A stretch of 64,000 bases of DNA from Algiphilus sp965216485 (lineage in GTDB: Bacteria; Pseudomonadota; Gammaproteobacteria; Nevskiales; Nevskiaceae), in contig NZ_OZ244162.1 in assembly GCF_965216485.1 (NCBI RefSeq), positions 310,001-374,000 on the forward strand. The letters run 5' to 3'. The position numbers and the translations under genes are program-made. Under the pieces are notes generated by a model. It did no database searches and was not told the origin of the DNA. It saw only the letters and a list, made by a program, of their open reading frames with translations. Shown piece by piece: positions 41,217-50,135 of this stretch (its first letter is position 1; every line of letters starts with the position of its first letter).

Positions 41217-43046
41217 TCAGCCCTTGGCGGCGCGCTTGCGCTCGTGCTCCTTCAGCCAGCGCTTGCGGATACGAATCGCCTTGGGCGTGATCTCGACCAG
41301 TTCGTCGTCGTTGATGAACTCGAGGGCCTGCTCCAGGGACATGCGCACCGGCGGCGTCAGCAGCACGTTCTCGTCGGAGCCGGAGGCGCGCACATTGGTG
41401 AGCTTCTTGCCCTTGAGCACATTCACGACGAGGTCGTTGTCACGCGAATGGATGCCGACCACCTGGCCTTCATAGACCTGATCACCGGGGTCGACCATCA
41501 TCTTGCCGCGGTCCTGCAGGTTGAAGATGGCATAGGCCAGCACCTTGCCCTGCTCGTTGGCAACCAGCACACCGTTGTGGCGATTGCCCACGGCCATGGC
41601 GGCGCGGCCGTCGAAGCGGTCGAAGTTGTGGGCCAGCAGCCCGGTGCCGGAGGTCAGCGACAGGAACTCCGTCTGGAAACCGATCAGGCCACGCGAGGGG
41701 ATGGTGTATTCCAGGCGCACGCGGCCGGTGTCGTCCGTGACCATGTTCAGCATCTGGCCACCGCGCTCATTGAGGCGCTGGATGACCGCCCCCTGATACT
41801 GATCCTCGATGTCCGCGGTGAGGTTTTCCCACGGCTCCTGCACCACGCCGTCGACCTCGCGGGTGATGACCTGCGGCCGTGATACCGACATCTCATAGCC
41901 CTCGCGGCGCATGTTCTCCAGCAGCACGGACAGATGCAGCAGGCCGCGGCCGGAGACCTGGAACTGATCGCCCGAGGCCATCGGCTGCACGCGCATCGCG
42001 ACATTGGTCTTGAGTTCACGCTGCAGGCGCTCGCCGATCTGACGGCTGGTGACGAACTTGCCCTCGGTGCCGGCGAAGGGCGACTTGTTGACTTCGAAGG
42101 TCATGCTCATGGTCGGCTCGTCGACCTCGAGCAGCGGTAGGGCTTCAGGGTGCGCCGGGTCGCATAGCGTCTCGGAGATGCCCAGATTCTCCACGCCGGT
42201 CACCGCGACGATGTCTCCGGCCGAGGCCTCGCTCACCTCGCGCCGTTCGAGGCCGAGGAAGCCGAGCACCTGCAGCACACGCGCCGAGCGGCGGGCGCCT
42301 TCGCGGTCGATCACGCTGACCGGGGTATTGGTCGCTATGCGTCCGCGCTTGATGCGCCCGGTGCCGATGACGCCGACATAGGTCGACCAGCTCAGCGAGA
42401 TGATCTGCATCTGGAATGGGCCATCCGGGTCGACATCCGGGGCATTGACCCGGTCGACGATGGTCTCGAACAGCGGCCGCATGTCGCCGTCGCGCACGCC
42501 ATCGTCCAGGCTGGCGTAGCCCTGCAGGGCCGAGGCATAGACGATGGGGAAATCGAGCTGCTCGTCGGTGGCGCCAAGATTGTCGAACAGGTCGAAGACC
42601 TGGTTGATCACCCAATCCGGGCGGGCGCCGGGACGGTCGATCTTGTTGACCACGACGATGGGCTTGAGACCGAGCGCGAAGGCCTTGGAGGTCACGAAGC
42701 GGGTCTGCGGCATTGGCCCGTCGACCGCATCCACCAGCAGCAGCACCGAATCGACCATCGACAGCACGCGCTCCACTTCGCCACCAAAGTCGGCGTGGCC
42801 CGGCGTGTCGACGATATTGATGCGGTACTCGGTATCGCTGCGCGTATCGCGCCAGTTGATCGCCGTGTTCTTGGAAAGGATGGTGATCCCACGCTCCTTC
42901 TCCAGGCTGTTCGAGTCCATGATGCGTTCGCCGTAATCGGTGCGCGCCTCCAGCGTGTTGGACTCGCGGAGCAGCTTGTCGACCAGGGTGGTCTTGCCGT
43001 GGTCAACGTGGGCGATGATGGCGATATTGCGGAGCGTGGACGTCAT
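41217..43046 (-). CDS. typA: Ribosome-associated GTPase TypA/BipA
   Basis: Translational GTPase that binds the 70S ribosome and supports stress and cold growth. The 609-residue protein has the G1 loop AHVDHGKTT, switch region ERGITILSKNTA, G3 DTPGHADFGGEVER, G4 NKIDRPGARPDW, and the TypA-specific C-terminal domain. The ATG at 43046 fits the family N-terminus; upstream in-frame residues are not conserved. Confidence 0.97.
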   Translation of the reverse strand: MTSTLRNIAIIAHVDHGKTTLVDKLLRESNTLEARTDYGERIMDSNSLEKERGITILSKNTAINWRDTRSDTEYRINIVDTPGHADFGGEVERVLSMVDSVLLLVDAVDGPMPQTRFVTSKAFALGLKPIVVVNKIDRPGARPDWVINQVFDLFDNLGATDEQLDFPIVYASALQGYASLDDGVRDGDMRPLFETIVDRVNAPDVDPDGPFQMQIISLSWSTYVGVIGTGRIKRGRIATNTPVSVIDREGARRSARVLQVLGFLGLERREVSEASAGDIVAVTGVENLGISETLCDPAHPEALPLLEVDEPTMSMTFEVNKSPFAGTEGKFVTSRQIGERLQRELKTNVAMRVQPMASGDQFQVSGRGLLHLSVLLENMRREGYEMSVSRPQVITREVDGVVQEPWENLTADIEDQYQGAVIQRLNERGGQMLNMVTDDTGRVRLEYTIPSRGLIGFQTEFLSLTSGTGLLAHNFDRFDGRAAMAVGNRHNGVLVANEQGKVLAYAIFNLQDRGKMMVDPGDQVYEGQVVGIHSRDNDLVVNVLKGKKLTNVRASGSDENVLLTPPVRMSLEQALEFINDDELVEITPKAIRIRKRWLKEHERKRAAKG

Positions 43047-43167
43047 AGAGATGGTGCGTTGCACAAAAAGGCGATGCATGGTACGCCCAAGCCGCGAAAA
43101 GCGCGAGCATTCATTGCAGCATCAGGCCAACATGGCATGGTGTGCGATCCTCCAGCGAGCATCCCCC

Positions 43168-43950
43168 ATGAAACGCCCTGGCATTGCCCTTTTCACCGCC
43201 TGCTGCCTGAGTATCGCCGCGCCGGCCCAGGCCGCCTGGTGGGACCGCTTCTTTGGCAGCCCCGAGCGGCCTGATGCAACGCCCGAATCCGCGCCCGTGC
43301 AGGTCGAGGACGGTAGCGCCACCGATACCGCACTACAGGGCGACACCATTGCACGCGCCCTGCGCGCCGCGCTTTCCCAGGGTGTGGACAGCGCCATCGC
43401 CGGGCTGGGGCGAGAAGACGGCTTCTGGCAGAGCGAGGCGGTCCGGGTGCCGATTCCGCAATCACTGCGCGGTCCGGTGGCGCTGCTACGCGAGGCCGGC
43501 ATGGGCAACGCCGTGGAAGCCTTCCACCGCAGTCTGAACCGCGCTGCAGAGGCTGCCGTTCCGGCTGCAGCCGGCATCTTCAGCACCGCCCTGCAACAGA
43601 TGAAACTGGAGGATGTACGCGGCATTCTGGCCGGCGGCGAACACGCGGCGACACAGTATTTTCGCGCGCGCACCGAAGGCGAACTGACAGAAGCCTTCCG
43701 GCCCATTGTGGCCGAGCGCATCACGCAAGCCGGCGTCGGCAGCGCCTATCGCGCCATGGTCAACGCAGCCGGACCCTATGCCGCCATGCTGGGCGCGCCG
43801 AAGGACCTCGACGGCTACGTCACCAGCCAGGCGCTCGATGCGCTCTTCCTGCGCATTGCCGAAGAGGAAACGCGCATTCGCCAGTCCGCGGCTGCCCGTG
43901 GCAGCGCAGTGCTGCAGGAGGTTTTCGGTCAGGCGTCGGGTGCGCCCTAG
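43168..43950 (+). CDS. DUF4197 exported protein
   Basis: A 260-residue protein with a signal peptide (cleavage after PAQA, about residue 22) and an alpha-helical mature part. Family segments include AALSQGVDSAIAGLG, VRVPIPQSLR, MNRAAE-like LNRAAEAAVPAA, GGEHAATQYFR and the C-terminal TSQALDALFLRIAEEE. Such proteins are widespread in proteobacteria and uncharacterised. It ends on a CTAG shared with the convergent TPR lipoprotein. Confidence 0.88.
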   Translation: MKRPGIALFTACCLSIAAPAQAAWWDRFFGSPERPDATPESAPVQVEDGSATDTALQGDTIARALRAALSQGVDSAIAGLGREDGFWQSEAVRVPIPQSLRGPVALLREAGMGNAVEAFHRSLNRAAEAAVPAAAGIFSTALQQMKLEDVRGILAGGEHAATQYFRARTEGELTEAFRPIVAERITQAGVGSAYRAMVNAAGPYAAMLGAPKDLDGYVTSQALDALFLRIAEEETRIRQSAAARGSAVLQEVFGQASGAP

Positions 43951-44813
43951 GTGCTATCGGCAGCGGTCGTATCCGCGTCCAGCGCGGGCGCCTGTGGCGG
44001 TGATTCCATCATCGCCGCGTTGTCGCTGATATTGCGCCGGGCGACATCGCTGACGGGATGTTTAGCGCCGAGCTGCTCTTCGAGCAGGGCATAGGCATCA
44101 CGCAGCAGCGGGTCCGCCTTGGCGTATTCCTTCTTTTGATGGAAGGCCATGCCGAGGTTGTTCATCGCGATGCCGACATTGGCGTGGCGCTCGCCCTGCG
44201 CCTTGCGATAGGCCGCCAGCGAGCGTTCGTACCAGGCCACCGCGGCGTCCAGGTCGCCTGCGATTTCATGGGCCTCTGCGGTATCGCCCATGAGGGCGGC
44301 CATGGCTTCGCTGTCGGCCTCTCCCGCCTCCGCCAACAGCTCGGCCGCACGTTCGAGGCGCGGCAAGGCGGCTTCGGCATCGCCACGCTGCACGGCCATC
44401 AGGCCATAGTCCGAAAGCGTGCGTGCCAGCGGCCCGGGTTCGGCATCAGCGCGCGGCCTCTGCACCTCAAGGGCGCGCTCATAGAAGGCCACGGCCTGTT
44501 CGTAGTCACCATTCATCTGAAACAGGTAGGCCGCATTGTTGATCGCCCGCCCGTAGGCAACGCTGTCCTTGCCCGTCTCGGCGGCCCGCTCCAGCGCCTC
44601 CAGGCAGGCCGTCTGCGCCAGGTCACGCTGGGCGCGGTCGATGAGTTCGCGACAGCGCGTGTTGGCTTCGGCAAGGGCTTCCGGCGCAGCTGATGCCGTC
44701 GCGGTCTTCTCGGTCTCGGCGCTGCCGTCATTCAAGGCTTGGGGGGCCTCGCTGCCGCCGCAGGCTGTGAGCAGCATGCTCAGCGTGGCGCTGGCGAAAA
44801 TCGCCTTGTTCAT
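43947..44813 (-). CDS. Tetratricopeptide-repeat lipoprotein
   Basis: A 288-residue lipoprotein (lipobox LLTAC, Cys18) with at least four TPR-like helical hairpins. Examples are INNAAYLFQMNGDYEQAVAF, AVQRGDAEAALPRLERAAEL in part, and MNNLGMAFHQKKEYAKADPL. The ends are Ala/Asp-rich and unstructured. TPRs mediate protein contacts, so an envelope scaffold is likely. No partner is indicated by position. Confidence 0.82.
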   Translation of the reverse strand: MNKAIFASATLSMLLTACGGSEAPQALNDGSAETEKTATASAAPEALAEANTRCRELIDRAQRDLAQTACLEALERAAETGKDSVAYGRAINNAAYLFQMNGDYEQAVAFYERALEVQRPRADAEPGPLARTLSDYGLMAVQRGDAEAALPRLERAAELLAEAGEADSEAMAALMGDTAEAHEIAGDLDAAVAWYERSLAAYRKAQGERHANVGIAMNNLGMAFHQKKEYAKADPLLRDAYALLEEQLGAKHPVSDVARRNISDNAAMMESPPQAPALDADTTAADST

Positions 44814-44889
44814 CAGTGACTCCTGGTCTCCATTCTTTGATCACAATGAAGTGCTGACGCCGGTCGCGCAAGCGCGGCTCAGACAGGGC

Positions 44890-45411
44890 ATGCCCCGTAC
44901 ACTGTCGGGCATGCGACTGAAGCAGCGCTATCGCTATCTGCGGGCACGCGGCCATGCTTGGATGGTCCGCCACCCGCGCGTGCGGGCGGTGCTGGAGGCC
45001 AGTGGCTGCCTGCGCGGCGGCGCAGAAGCGGTGGCGCGCGGTGTCTTCATCGGCCTCTTCGTCGGTCTGACGCCGACGGTGGGCGCGCAGACCATCTTCA
45101 TGATCAGCGGCTGCATCATCGTCCGCGGCAATTTCCCAGCCGCCTTCGCGGTGTCCTGGGTGAGCAACCCCTTCACGATGGCACCGCTGTATTGGGGGTT
45201 CCACGCCATTGGTCAAGTGGTCTTCGGGAGCCTGCCCTTCTTCGCCAGCGGCGCCTGGTATCTCAATGGCTTCATCGACGAGTGGCTCTTTGCTGTACTC
45301 GGCAGCCTGCTGATCGCGCTGCCTGCGGCCATGACCGGGTATGTCGTCTCCCACCGCCTGTCCGCGGTCCTTCGCGCCAGGCGGCTGGCGCGGGCGCAAC
45401 GTCAGTCCTGA
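44890..45411 (+). CDS. DUF2062 membrane protein
   Basis: A 173-residue protein with a basic N-terminus and three or four transmembrane helices. The family pattern GVFIGLFVGLTPTVGAQ is present, followed by NFPAAFAVSWVSNPFT. DUF2062 proteins are inner-membrane proteins of unknown function, sometimes fused to glycosyltransferases. The start is the ATG at 44890; one at 44911 is equally possible. It overlaps panE by ten bases tail to tail. Confidence 0.85.
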   Translation: MPRTLSGMRLKQRYRYLRARGHAWMVRHPRVRAVLEASGCLRGGAEAVARGVFIGLFVGLTPTVGAQTIFMISGCIIVRGNFPAAFAVSWVSNPFTMAPLYWGFHAIGQVVFGSLPFFASGAWYLNGFIDEWLFAVLGSLLIALPAAMTGYVVSHRLSAVLRARRLARAQRQS

Positions 45412-46439
45412 GTGGCGCTCTCAAGTGCGGCCAGCAGGTCGGGACCGTTCCAGTCGCGTCGCCCCCCGCCCTCGGCTTCCCGTACCAGGGCGACCAGCCG
45501 GGCGTTGACCGGCGCCGTGCGGCCAAGGCCCTCTGCCAGTCGCAGCAATTCGCCGTTGATCCAGTCGATTTCGGTACGCCGCCCGCGCTCGAGATCCTCC
45601 CACATGGAGGAGCGCGCCAAGGGGTCAATGCGCAACATGCGTTGCCCAAGGCGTTGAAAGATGGCATCGGGAACATCGAGCAACCGGGGCAGCCAGCGCG
45701 GCGGCACCGGCGTCAGCCGGGCTGGTCGGATGTCGGCGGCGGCGTAGAGCGCCAAGGCCTCGCGCTGCGCCAGTGCAATGCAACGGCGGAAGGCACGCTG
45801 ACTGAGTTCTTCCTTGAGCGGCACCCCGGCCAGGGCGTTGATCGGGTTGTTGAGGTTGAGCAGGAGCTTGGCCCAAAGCACCGAGGCCATATCCTCGCGC
45901 AGCTGGATGGGAAGGCCGGCCGCAGCGAAGGTCCGCAGCCATGGCCTAAGGACCTCGTCGGCCTCGGCCTCGAGCGCGCCTTCGGAGCCGTGATGAAAAT
46001 GGCCGGGACCGTGCTGCACCACATTGAAAGGCACCATGCCAGCCAGCACGCGCTGCTGGGGAAGCCATTCCTGCAAACGAGCGGCGTTGTTGACGCCGTT
46101 CTGCAGACTGAGGACGACGGTGCCGGGGGCCAGAACGGGTGCCAGCGCCCGGCCGGCCGCCTCGGTATCGGCGGACTTGACCGCTACCAGCACCAGTGCT
46201 GAGGCGTTCAGGGCATCCGCCTCGCTGAAGAAGGCAACCTGCGCCGCGCTGAGCTGATGGTCGAAGCCCTGCCAGTCGCTGATGTGCAGTCCATGCGTGG
46301 CGATCACCTCCCCCATGCGCGCCCGCCCAATCAGGCGGACATTCTCACCCGCAGCGATCAGACGACCGCCGATATAGCAGCCGATGCTCCCAGCGCCGAA
46401 AATGCCGATCGCGCCGGGCACCGCGGTACTAGCCGTCAT
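45402..46439 (-). CDS. panE: 2-dehydropantoate 2-reductase family protein
   Basis: NADPH-dependent reduction of ketopantoate to pantoate for coenzyme A, if it is true PanE. The 345-residue protein has the nucleotide loop IGIFGAGSIGCYIGG, the family lysine in VLVAVKSADT, and LLLNLNNPINALAG with a catalytic Lys before it (WAKLLLN). It is longer than E. coli PanE (303) and has an extra C-terminal segment. Related reductases with other 2-keto-acid substrates cannot be excluded. The start overlaps the arfB-like gene by 11 bases. Confidence 0.85.
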   Translation of the reverse strand: MTASTAVPGAIGIFGAGSIGCYIGGRLIAAGENVRLIGRARMGEVIATHGLHISDWQGFDHQLSAAQVAFFSEADALNASALVLVAVKSADTEAAGRALAPVLAPGTVVLSLQNGVNNAARLQEWLPQQRVLAGMVPFNVVQHGPGHFHHGSEGALEAEADEVLRPWLRTFAAAGLPIQLREDMASVLWAKLLLNLNNPINALAGVPLKEELSQRAFRRCIALAQREALALYAAADIRPARLTPVPPRWLPRLLDVPDAIFQRLGQRMLRIDPLARSSMWEDLERGRRTEIDWINGELLRLAEGLGRTAPVNARLVALVREAEGGGRRDWNGPDLLAALESATQD

Positions 46440-46860
46440 CGCGGGTGACGCTGGCGCGACCGGCCTTGAGGGCACCCCGATGGCGCTTCTCCTGCAAACG
46501 GCGACGCTTGGCCGCGCGCGTCGGCTGGGTGGCGCGGCGCGCGCGCGGGGCATGGGCTCCCCGGAGCAGCAATTGGCGCAGCGCGACAAAGGCGTCTTCG
46601 CGGTTCATGGCCTGGCTGCGATGCCGTTGTGCCTTGATCACGATGCGCCCGTCCGGTGTGATGCGCCCGTCCTGCAGCTGCAGCAAGCGCTGGCGCCAGG
46701 CCTCCGGCAGACCGGATTCGTCAAGATCCAGGCGCAGGTGCACGGCCGTGGCACTGGTATTCACGTGCTGCCCGCCAGGCCCCTGTGCTCGCATGGCGTG
46801 CCAGTGCGCCGCCGCGAGGGCCGCGCGGAGGCATTCTTGGGTATGGTTCGACCTTGTCAT
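46429..46860 (-). CDS. arfB: Alternative ribosome-rescue factor / peptidyl-tRNA hydrolase ArfB
   Basis: Hydrolyses peptidyl-tRNA on stalled ribosomes. The 143-residue protein has the GGQ loop at 29-31 (QGPGGQHVNTSATAV) and a strongly basic C-terminal tail (about 105-140) that enters the mRNA channel. These are the two hallmarks of ArfB (YaeJ). The Asn-Lys after GGQHVN is replaced by Asn-Thr, a small departure. GAGG precedes the ATG at 46860. It is translationally coupled to panE downstream. Confidence 0.9.
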   Translation of the reverse strand: MTRSNHTQECLRAALAAAHWHAMRAQGPGGQHVNTSATAVHLRLDLDESGLPEAWRQRLLQLQDGRITPDGRIVIKAQRHRSQAMNREDAFVALRQLLLRGAHAPRARRATQPTRAAKRRRLQEKRHRGALKAGRASVTRDDG

Positions 46861-47019
46861 GCAGAAGAACCTCGTGTGGTGAATCGCTCCACCCACGCTG
46901 CGGGCCATGCCGTGGTGTCCATGCGCATACCCCAGTGTACGACCTTGCCCGGTGCGCGATCGAGCGCCGCCGCGGCGCATGCACGCGTCCATGGCGGGAT
47001 GCCCAGCGTACAGCGTGGC

Positions 47020-48210
47020 ATGCGCCTGGCATTTCTCCTCGTATCCTTACTGCTGCTGCCGGCCGGTCATGCGGCCACGTATCTCCCTGAGAGCGACGAC
47101 ACAGTCCTGCTGCGCGTGGCGCCGTCGGAAGCGTCTGCCGTGCAGCGTCTGCGTCAGATGCGTGCGGCACTTGCCGATGCGCCGGAAGACGCCGAAGCCG
47201 CAACCGCCTTCGCTCAGGCCGCCATTACCTACGCCCGGCGCACGCAGGACCCACGTTGGTACGGCTATGCCGAAGGGGCGTTGCAGCATTGGCAAGGCGC
47301 CGAGGCGGTCCCGGCAGAGCTGCGCGTACTGCGTGCGACGCTGGCGCAGCATGACCACCGCTTCGCGGCGGCACTTCAGGACCTCGATCATGTACTCCGG
47401 GAACAGCCGCAGCACCTGCAGGCGCGCCTGACCCGCGCGGTGATTCACAGCGTCCAGGGTCGCTATGCGCAGGCGATCACCGACTGCCAGGTGGTACGGC
47501 GCTATCGGGTGCTGATGGGCACCGCCTGCCTGGCGACCCCACGCAGCCTGAGCGGTGAGGCCGAGCCGGCATTGCGCTCGCTGCAGACCCATCTCATGCT
47601 TTCCGAAGGCGATGCCGAGGCCCGGCTCTGGGCACACAGCGTGCGCGCCGACATCGGCTGGCGTCTTGGCAAGGCGGAGACGGAAGAGTGGTTCCGAGAG
47701 GCATTGGCAAGCCCGGGTGCCAGCCACGACATGGCGCTGCATCTGCAGTTCGCCGACTTTCTGCTGAGTCAGGGACGGGAGGCCGAAGCCGCCGAAATCG
47801 CACGTCCGTGGGAAGGCAGCAACGACGGGCTCATTCTGAGCCTGCGCGCGCGCCTGCACGGTGGTGCCGAGGACGCGCGCATCGAGCAGGACCGCCGCCG
47901 TCTTGAGGCACGCCTTGAGGCGGAGCGGGCACGTGGTGGGGCACGCCACTTTGGCACCGAGGCCGCAGCCGCGCTGCACGTCTGGCGAGAGCCGGAGCGC
48001 GCACTCTGGCTGGCGCAGCGCAACTGGGCCACGCAAAAGACGCCGGCCGATGCCCGCCTGCTGTTGCGCGCCGCCGTCGCGAGCCGTCAGGCCGAGGCGA
48101 CCGCACCGGTACGACAATGGATGCGCGAGAACGGCGTCCAGGATCAGCGTCTCGAGGCGCTGCTGGCGCAGCTCGGGCAGACGGCAACGCGGCGGGCAGA
48201 CGGCGCATGA
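47020..48210 (+). CDS. Exported TPR-like protein of HupE operon
   Basis: A 396-residue protein with a signal peptide cleaved after AGHA (about residue 18) and helical repeats of TPR/Sel1-like spacing through most of the length. Examples are LRVLRATLAQHDHRFAAAL, TRAVIHSVQGRYAQAI and MALHLQFADFLLSQGREAEA. It is the first of three coupled genes; its stop overlaps the HupE start by four bases (ATGA). The function is unknown. A periplasmic scaffold for the metal-handling partners is inferred from the operon. Confidence 0.75.
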   Translation: MRLAFLLVSLLLLPAGHAATYLPESDDTVLLRVAPSEASAVQRLRQMRAALADAPEDAEAATAFAQAAITYARRTQDPRWYGYAEGALQHWQGAEAVPAELRVLRATLAQHDHRFAAALQDLDHVLREQPQHLQARLTRAVIHSVQGRYAQAITDCQVVRRYRVLMGTACLATPRSLSGEAEPALRSLQTHLMLSEGDAEARLWAHSVRADIGWRLGKAETEEWFREALASPGASHDMALHLQFADFLLSQGREAEAAEIARPWEGSNDGLILSLRARLHGGAEDARIEQDRRRLEARLEAERARGGARHFGTEAAAALHVWREPERALWLAQRNWATQKTPADARLLLRAAVASRQAEATAPVRQWMRENGVQDQRLEALLAQLGQTATRRADGA

Positions 48211-49346
48211 GGCCTTTGATCCGTCTGGCGCTGCTCACCACGCTGCTGTCCGCTACTGCGCCCCCTGTGTGGGCACACAAGCCCAGCGACAGCTATCTGC
48301 AACTGACCGTGGCAGATGATCGCATTCAGGGGCGCTGGGATGTCGCCCTGCGCGACCTGCATGAACTCGTTGGGCTGGACCCGGATGGCGATGGCCAGGT
48401 GACCTGGGGCGAGGTGCGCGACAGCCACAGTGCGATCGTGGCGTCCGTGCTGCCACAGCTGACGCTCAGCAGCGCGGGCGAGGACTGCCCGTTGACCGCG
48501 GGCACGCTTCGCATCGCCGAGCACAGCGACGGGCCCTATGCCGCTCTGGCCTTCGACGGACGCTGCCCGGCGCCGGTGGAGCAACTCGGCGTGCACTACG
48601 CGCTGCTGTTCGACATCGACCCTTCGCATCGCGGCCTGCTGCGGCTGGAGCTGGGCGGCCGGACCTACAGCACGGTGCTGCAACCGAGCGCGCGCCAGTT
48701 CGCGGTACGCCTGGAGCAGCCCGCCCTGGGGCCGCTGTTCTGGACCTACTTGCAGCAGGGCGCCTGGCATATCTGGTCCGGCTTCGACCACCTGCTCTTT
48801 CTGCTCTGCCTCTTGCTGCCGGCGGTATTGCAACGACGGCGCGAGGGCTGGATTGCGGCCACCGACGCGCGGCGCGCCACCCTGGATCTGATCGCGGTCA
48901 TCACTGCATTCACCGTGGCGCATGCGCTGTCGCTGTCGGCGGCAGCGCTTGATTGGCTGCAGCTACCCACCCGATGGGTGGAGTCGGCGGTCGCCGCCAC
49001 CATTATCTTCGCGGCGCTCAACAACCTGTTCCCGCTGGTGCAACAGCGCTTGTGGATGGTGGCCTTCTTCTTTGGCCTGATCCATGGCGCCGGCTATGCC
49101 GGTGTTCTGGCCGGGCTGGGTTTCGAACCCGCGACCCTGGCGTTGACCTTGCTGGCCTTCAATCTGGGTGTGGAAGGTGGACAGATCCTGCTTGCCGCCT
49201 GTTGCCTGCCCCTTGCCTGGTGGGCAAGGCACCTGGCGCTGTATCGCCACATGGTGGTTGTCCCCGGCTCGGTGCTTGCCATTCTTCTTGGCAGCTGGTG
49301 GCTGGCGCAACGGCTGTTCCATATTCGATTGGAGGGCTTTCTGTGA
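48207..49346 (+). CDS. HupE/UreJ-family membrane protein with periplasmic N-terminal domain
   Basis: A 379-residue protein. The signal peptide ends PVWA, so the mature chain should begin with His24. A periplasmic domain (to about 185) includes a perfect 12-residue EF-hand loop at 58-69 (DPDGDGQVTWGE). The HupE/UreJ membrane domain of six or seven helices follows, with HIWSGFDHLLFLL and HGAGYAGVLAGLGF. Smaller HupE proteins carry nickel or cobalt. The EF-hand and N-terminal His suggest metal sensing or delivery here. It is coupled to genes on both sides. Confidence 0.85.
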   Translation: MRPLIRLALLTTLLSATAPPVWAHKPSDSYLQLTVADDRIQGRWDVALRDLHELVGLDPDGDGQVTWGEVRDSHSAIVASVLPQLTLSSAGEDCPLTAGTLRIAEHSDGPYAALAFDGRCPAPVEQLGVHYALLFDIDPSHRGLLRLELGGRTYSTVLQPSARQFAVRLEQPALGPLFWTYLQQGAWHIWSGFDHLLFLLCLLLPAVLQRRREGWIAATDARRATLDLIAVITAFTVAHALSLSAAALDWLQLPTRWVESAVAATIIFAALNNLFPLVQQRLWMVAFFFGLIHGAGYAGVLAGLGFEPATLALTLLAFNLGVEGGQILLAACCLPLAWWARHLALYRHMVVVPGSVLAILLGSWWLAQRLFHIRLEGFL

Positions 49347-49804
49347 TTCGCTCGCCGCTTTTTCGCTGTTCCGCGATTGTGCTCTGGAGCAGCCTTGCAA
49401 GCACTGCCGCTTTCGCCCACGGCGCGCATTCCGAGCGCGTGACGGAGGCTCCTGCCGAGGTGGTGCGCTTCAGCTACACCGCAGGCCAGGCCATGGATGG
49501 AGCGCGCATCCGGGTGCGCATGCCGGAAACGCAGCAGGTCTTTCAGGTCGGCCGCACGGACGCGCAAGGCCAATTCGCCTTTGTGCCGGATCGCCCGGGC
49601 AACTGGATCGTGGAAGCCGATGACGAACGCGGCCACAAGTTGGAGGCCACCGTCACGGTGGGCGCCTCGGCCGCGGCTGCCGAGGACGAGCCGGAACGCG
49701 TTGTAGTGCCGCGCCAGATCCTCATGTGGGCGCTGCTAGGCAGCCTGCTGGCCAATGCCGGACTGATATCCGCCCTGATCGGAGCAAAAAAAAGAACCCC
49801 GTGA
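49343..49804 (+). CDS. Exported Ig-like/NikL-like protein with C-terminal anchor
   Basis: A 153-residue protein starting at GTG 49343 with GGAGG seven bases upstream, overlapping the HupE stop. The signal peptide ends AAFA, so the mature chain should start His-Gly-Ala-His. A beta-sandwich domain (about 40-108; ARIRVRMPETQQVFQVG, TDAQGQFAFVP) resembles carboxypeptidase-regulatory and NikL-type modules of nickel/cobalt transporters. One C-terminal transmembrane helix (about 125-145) follows. A metal-uptake accessory role is likely but inferred. Confidence 0.75.
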   Translation: MIRSPLFRCSAIVLWSSLASTAAFAHGAHSERVTEAPAEVVRFSYTAGQAMDGARIRVRMPETQQVFQVGRTDAQGQFAFVPDRPGNWIVEADDERGHKLEATVTVGASAAAAEDEPERVVVPRQILMWALLGSLLANAGLISALIGAKKRTP

Positions 49805-49821
49805 CCTTCGTCACGGGGTTC
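49786..49821 (-). terminator. Rho-independent terminator of the DUF4331 operon, inside the opposing gene
   Basis: Perfect 12-base stem GAACCCCGTGAC with GTCACGGGGTTC (49794-49805 and 49810-49821), a four-base loop, and eight T on the minus strand (49786-49793 are all A on the plus strand). It ends minus-strand transcription and overlaps the last codons of the NikL-like gene. Confidence 0.9.
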
Positions 49822-49844
49822 CAAGCTCGTGAACGGTGCAGACC

Positions 49845-50123
49845 TTAACCGGTCACGAGATCGAGATTGACGGGGGTCGTGTCAATCTCGATGTTCAGAT
49901 CATTGATGTTGATGGGCTGAGCGGTCGGCGACGTGTTGTTGTTGATGTTGTCGACCACCAGGTTGCGCAGTAGCACCGGCTGCTGCACGCCGCCGCCATT
50001 GCCACCGCCGTTGCCGGCATCGGGTGCCTCGTCGGCTGGCGCCAGCCGCGACGACGTTCCGTCGCAGGCGGCGAGCGCCAGGAGGGCGCCCGCCACGCTT
50101 GCTGCATAGAGTTTTCGCATCAT
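49845..50123 (-). CDS. Small lipoprotein downstream of DUF4331
   Basis: A 92-residue lipoprotein: lipobox LALAAC with lipidated Cys20, a Gly/Asn-rich linker, and a short Asn/Ile-rich beta-prone C-terminus (VVDNINNNTSPTAQPININ). GGAGG lies eight bases before the first of two ATG codons. It follows DUF4331 by 12 bases and is closed by a strong terminator, so the two form an operon. I do not recognise a family. Confidence 0.75.
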   Translation of the reverse strand: MMRKLYAASVAGALLALAACDGTSSRLAPADEAPDAGNGGGNGGGVQQPVLLRNLVVDNINNNTSPTAQPININDLNIEIDTTPVNLDLVTG

Positions 50124-50135
50124 GGACAGGTCCTC

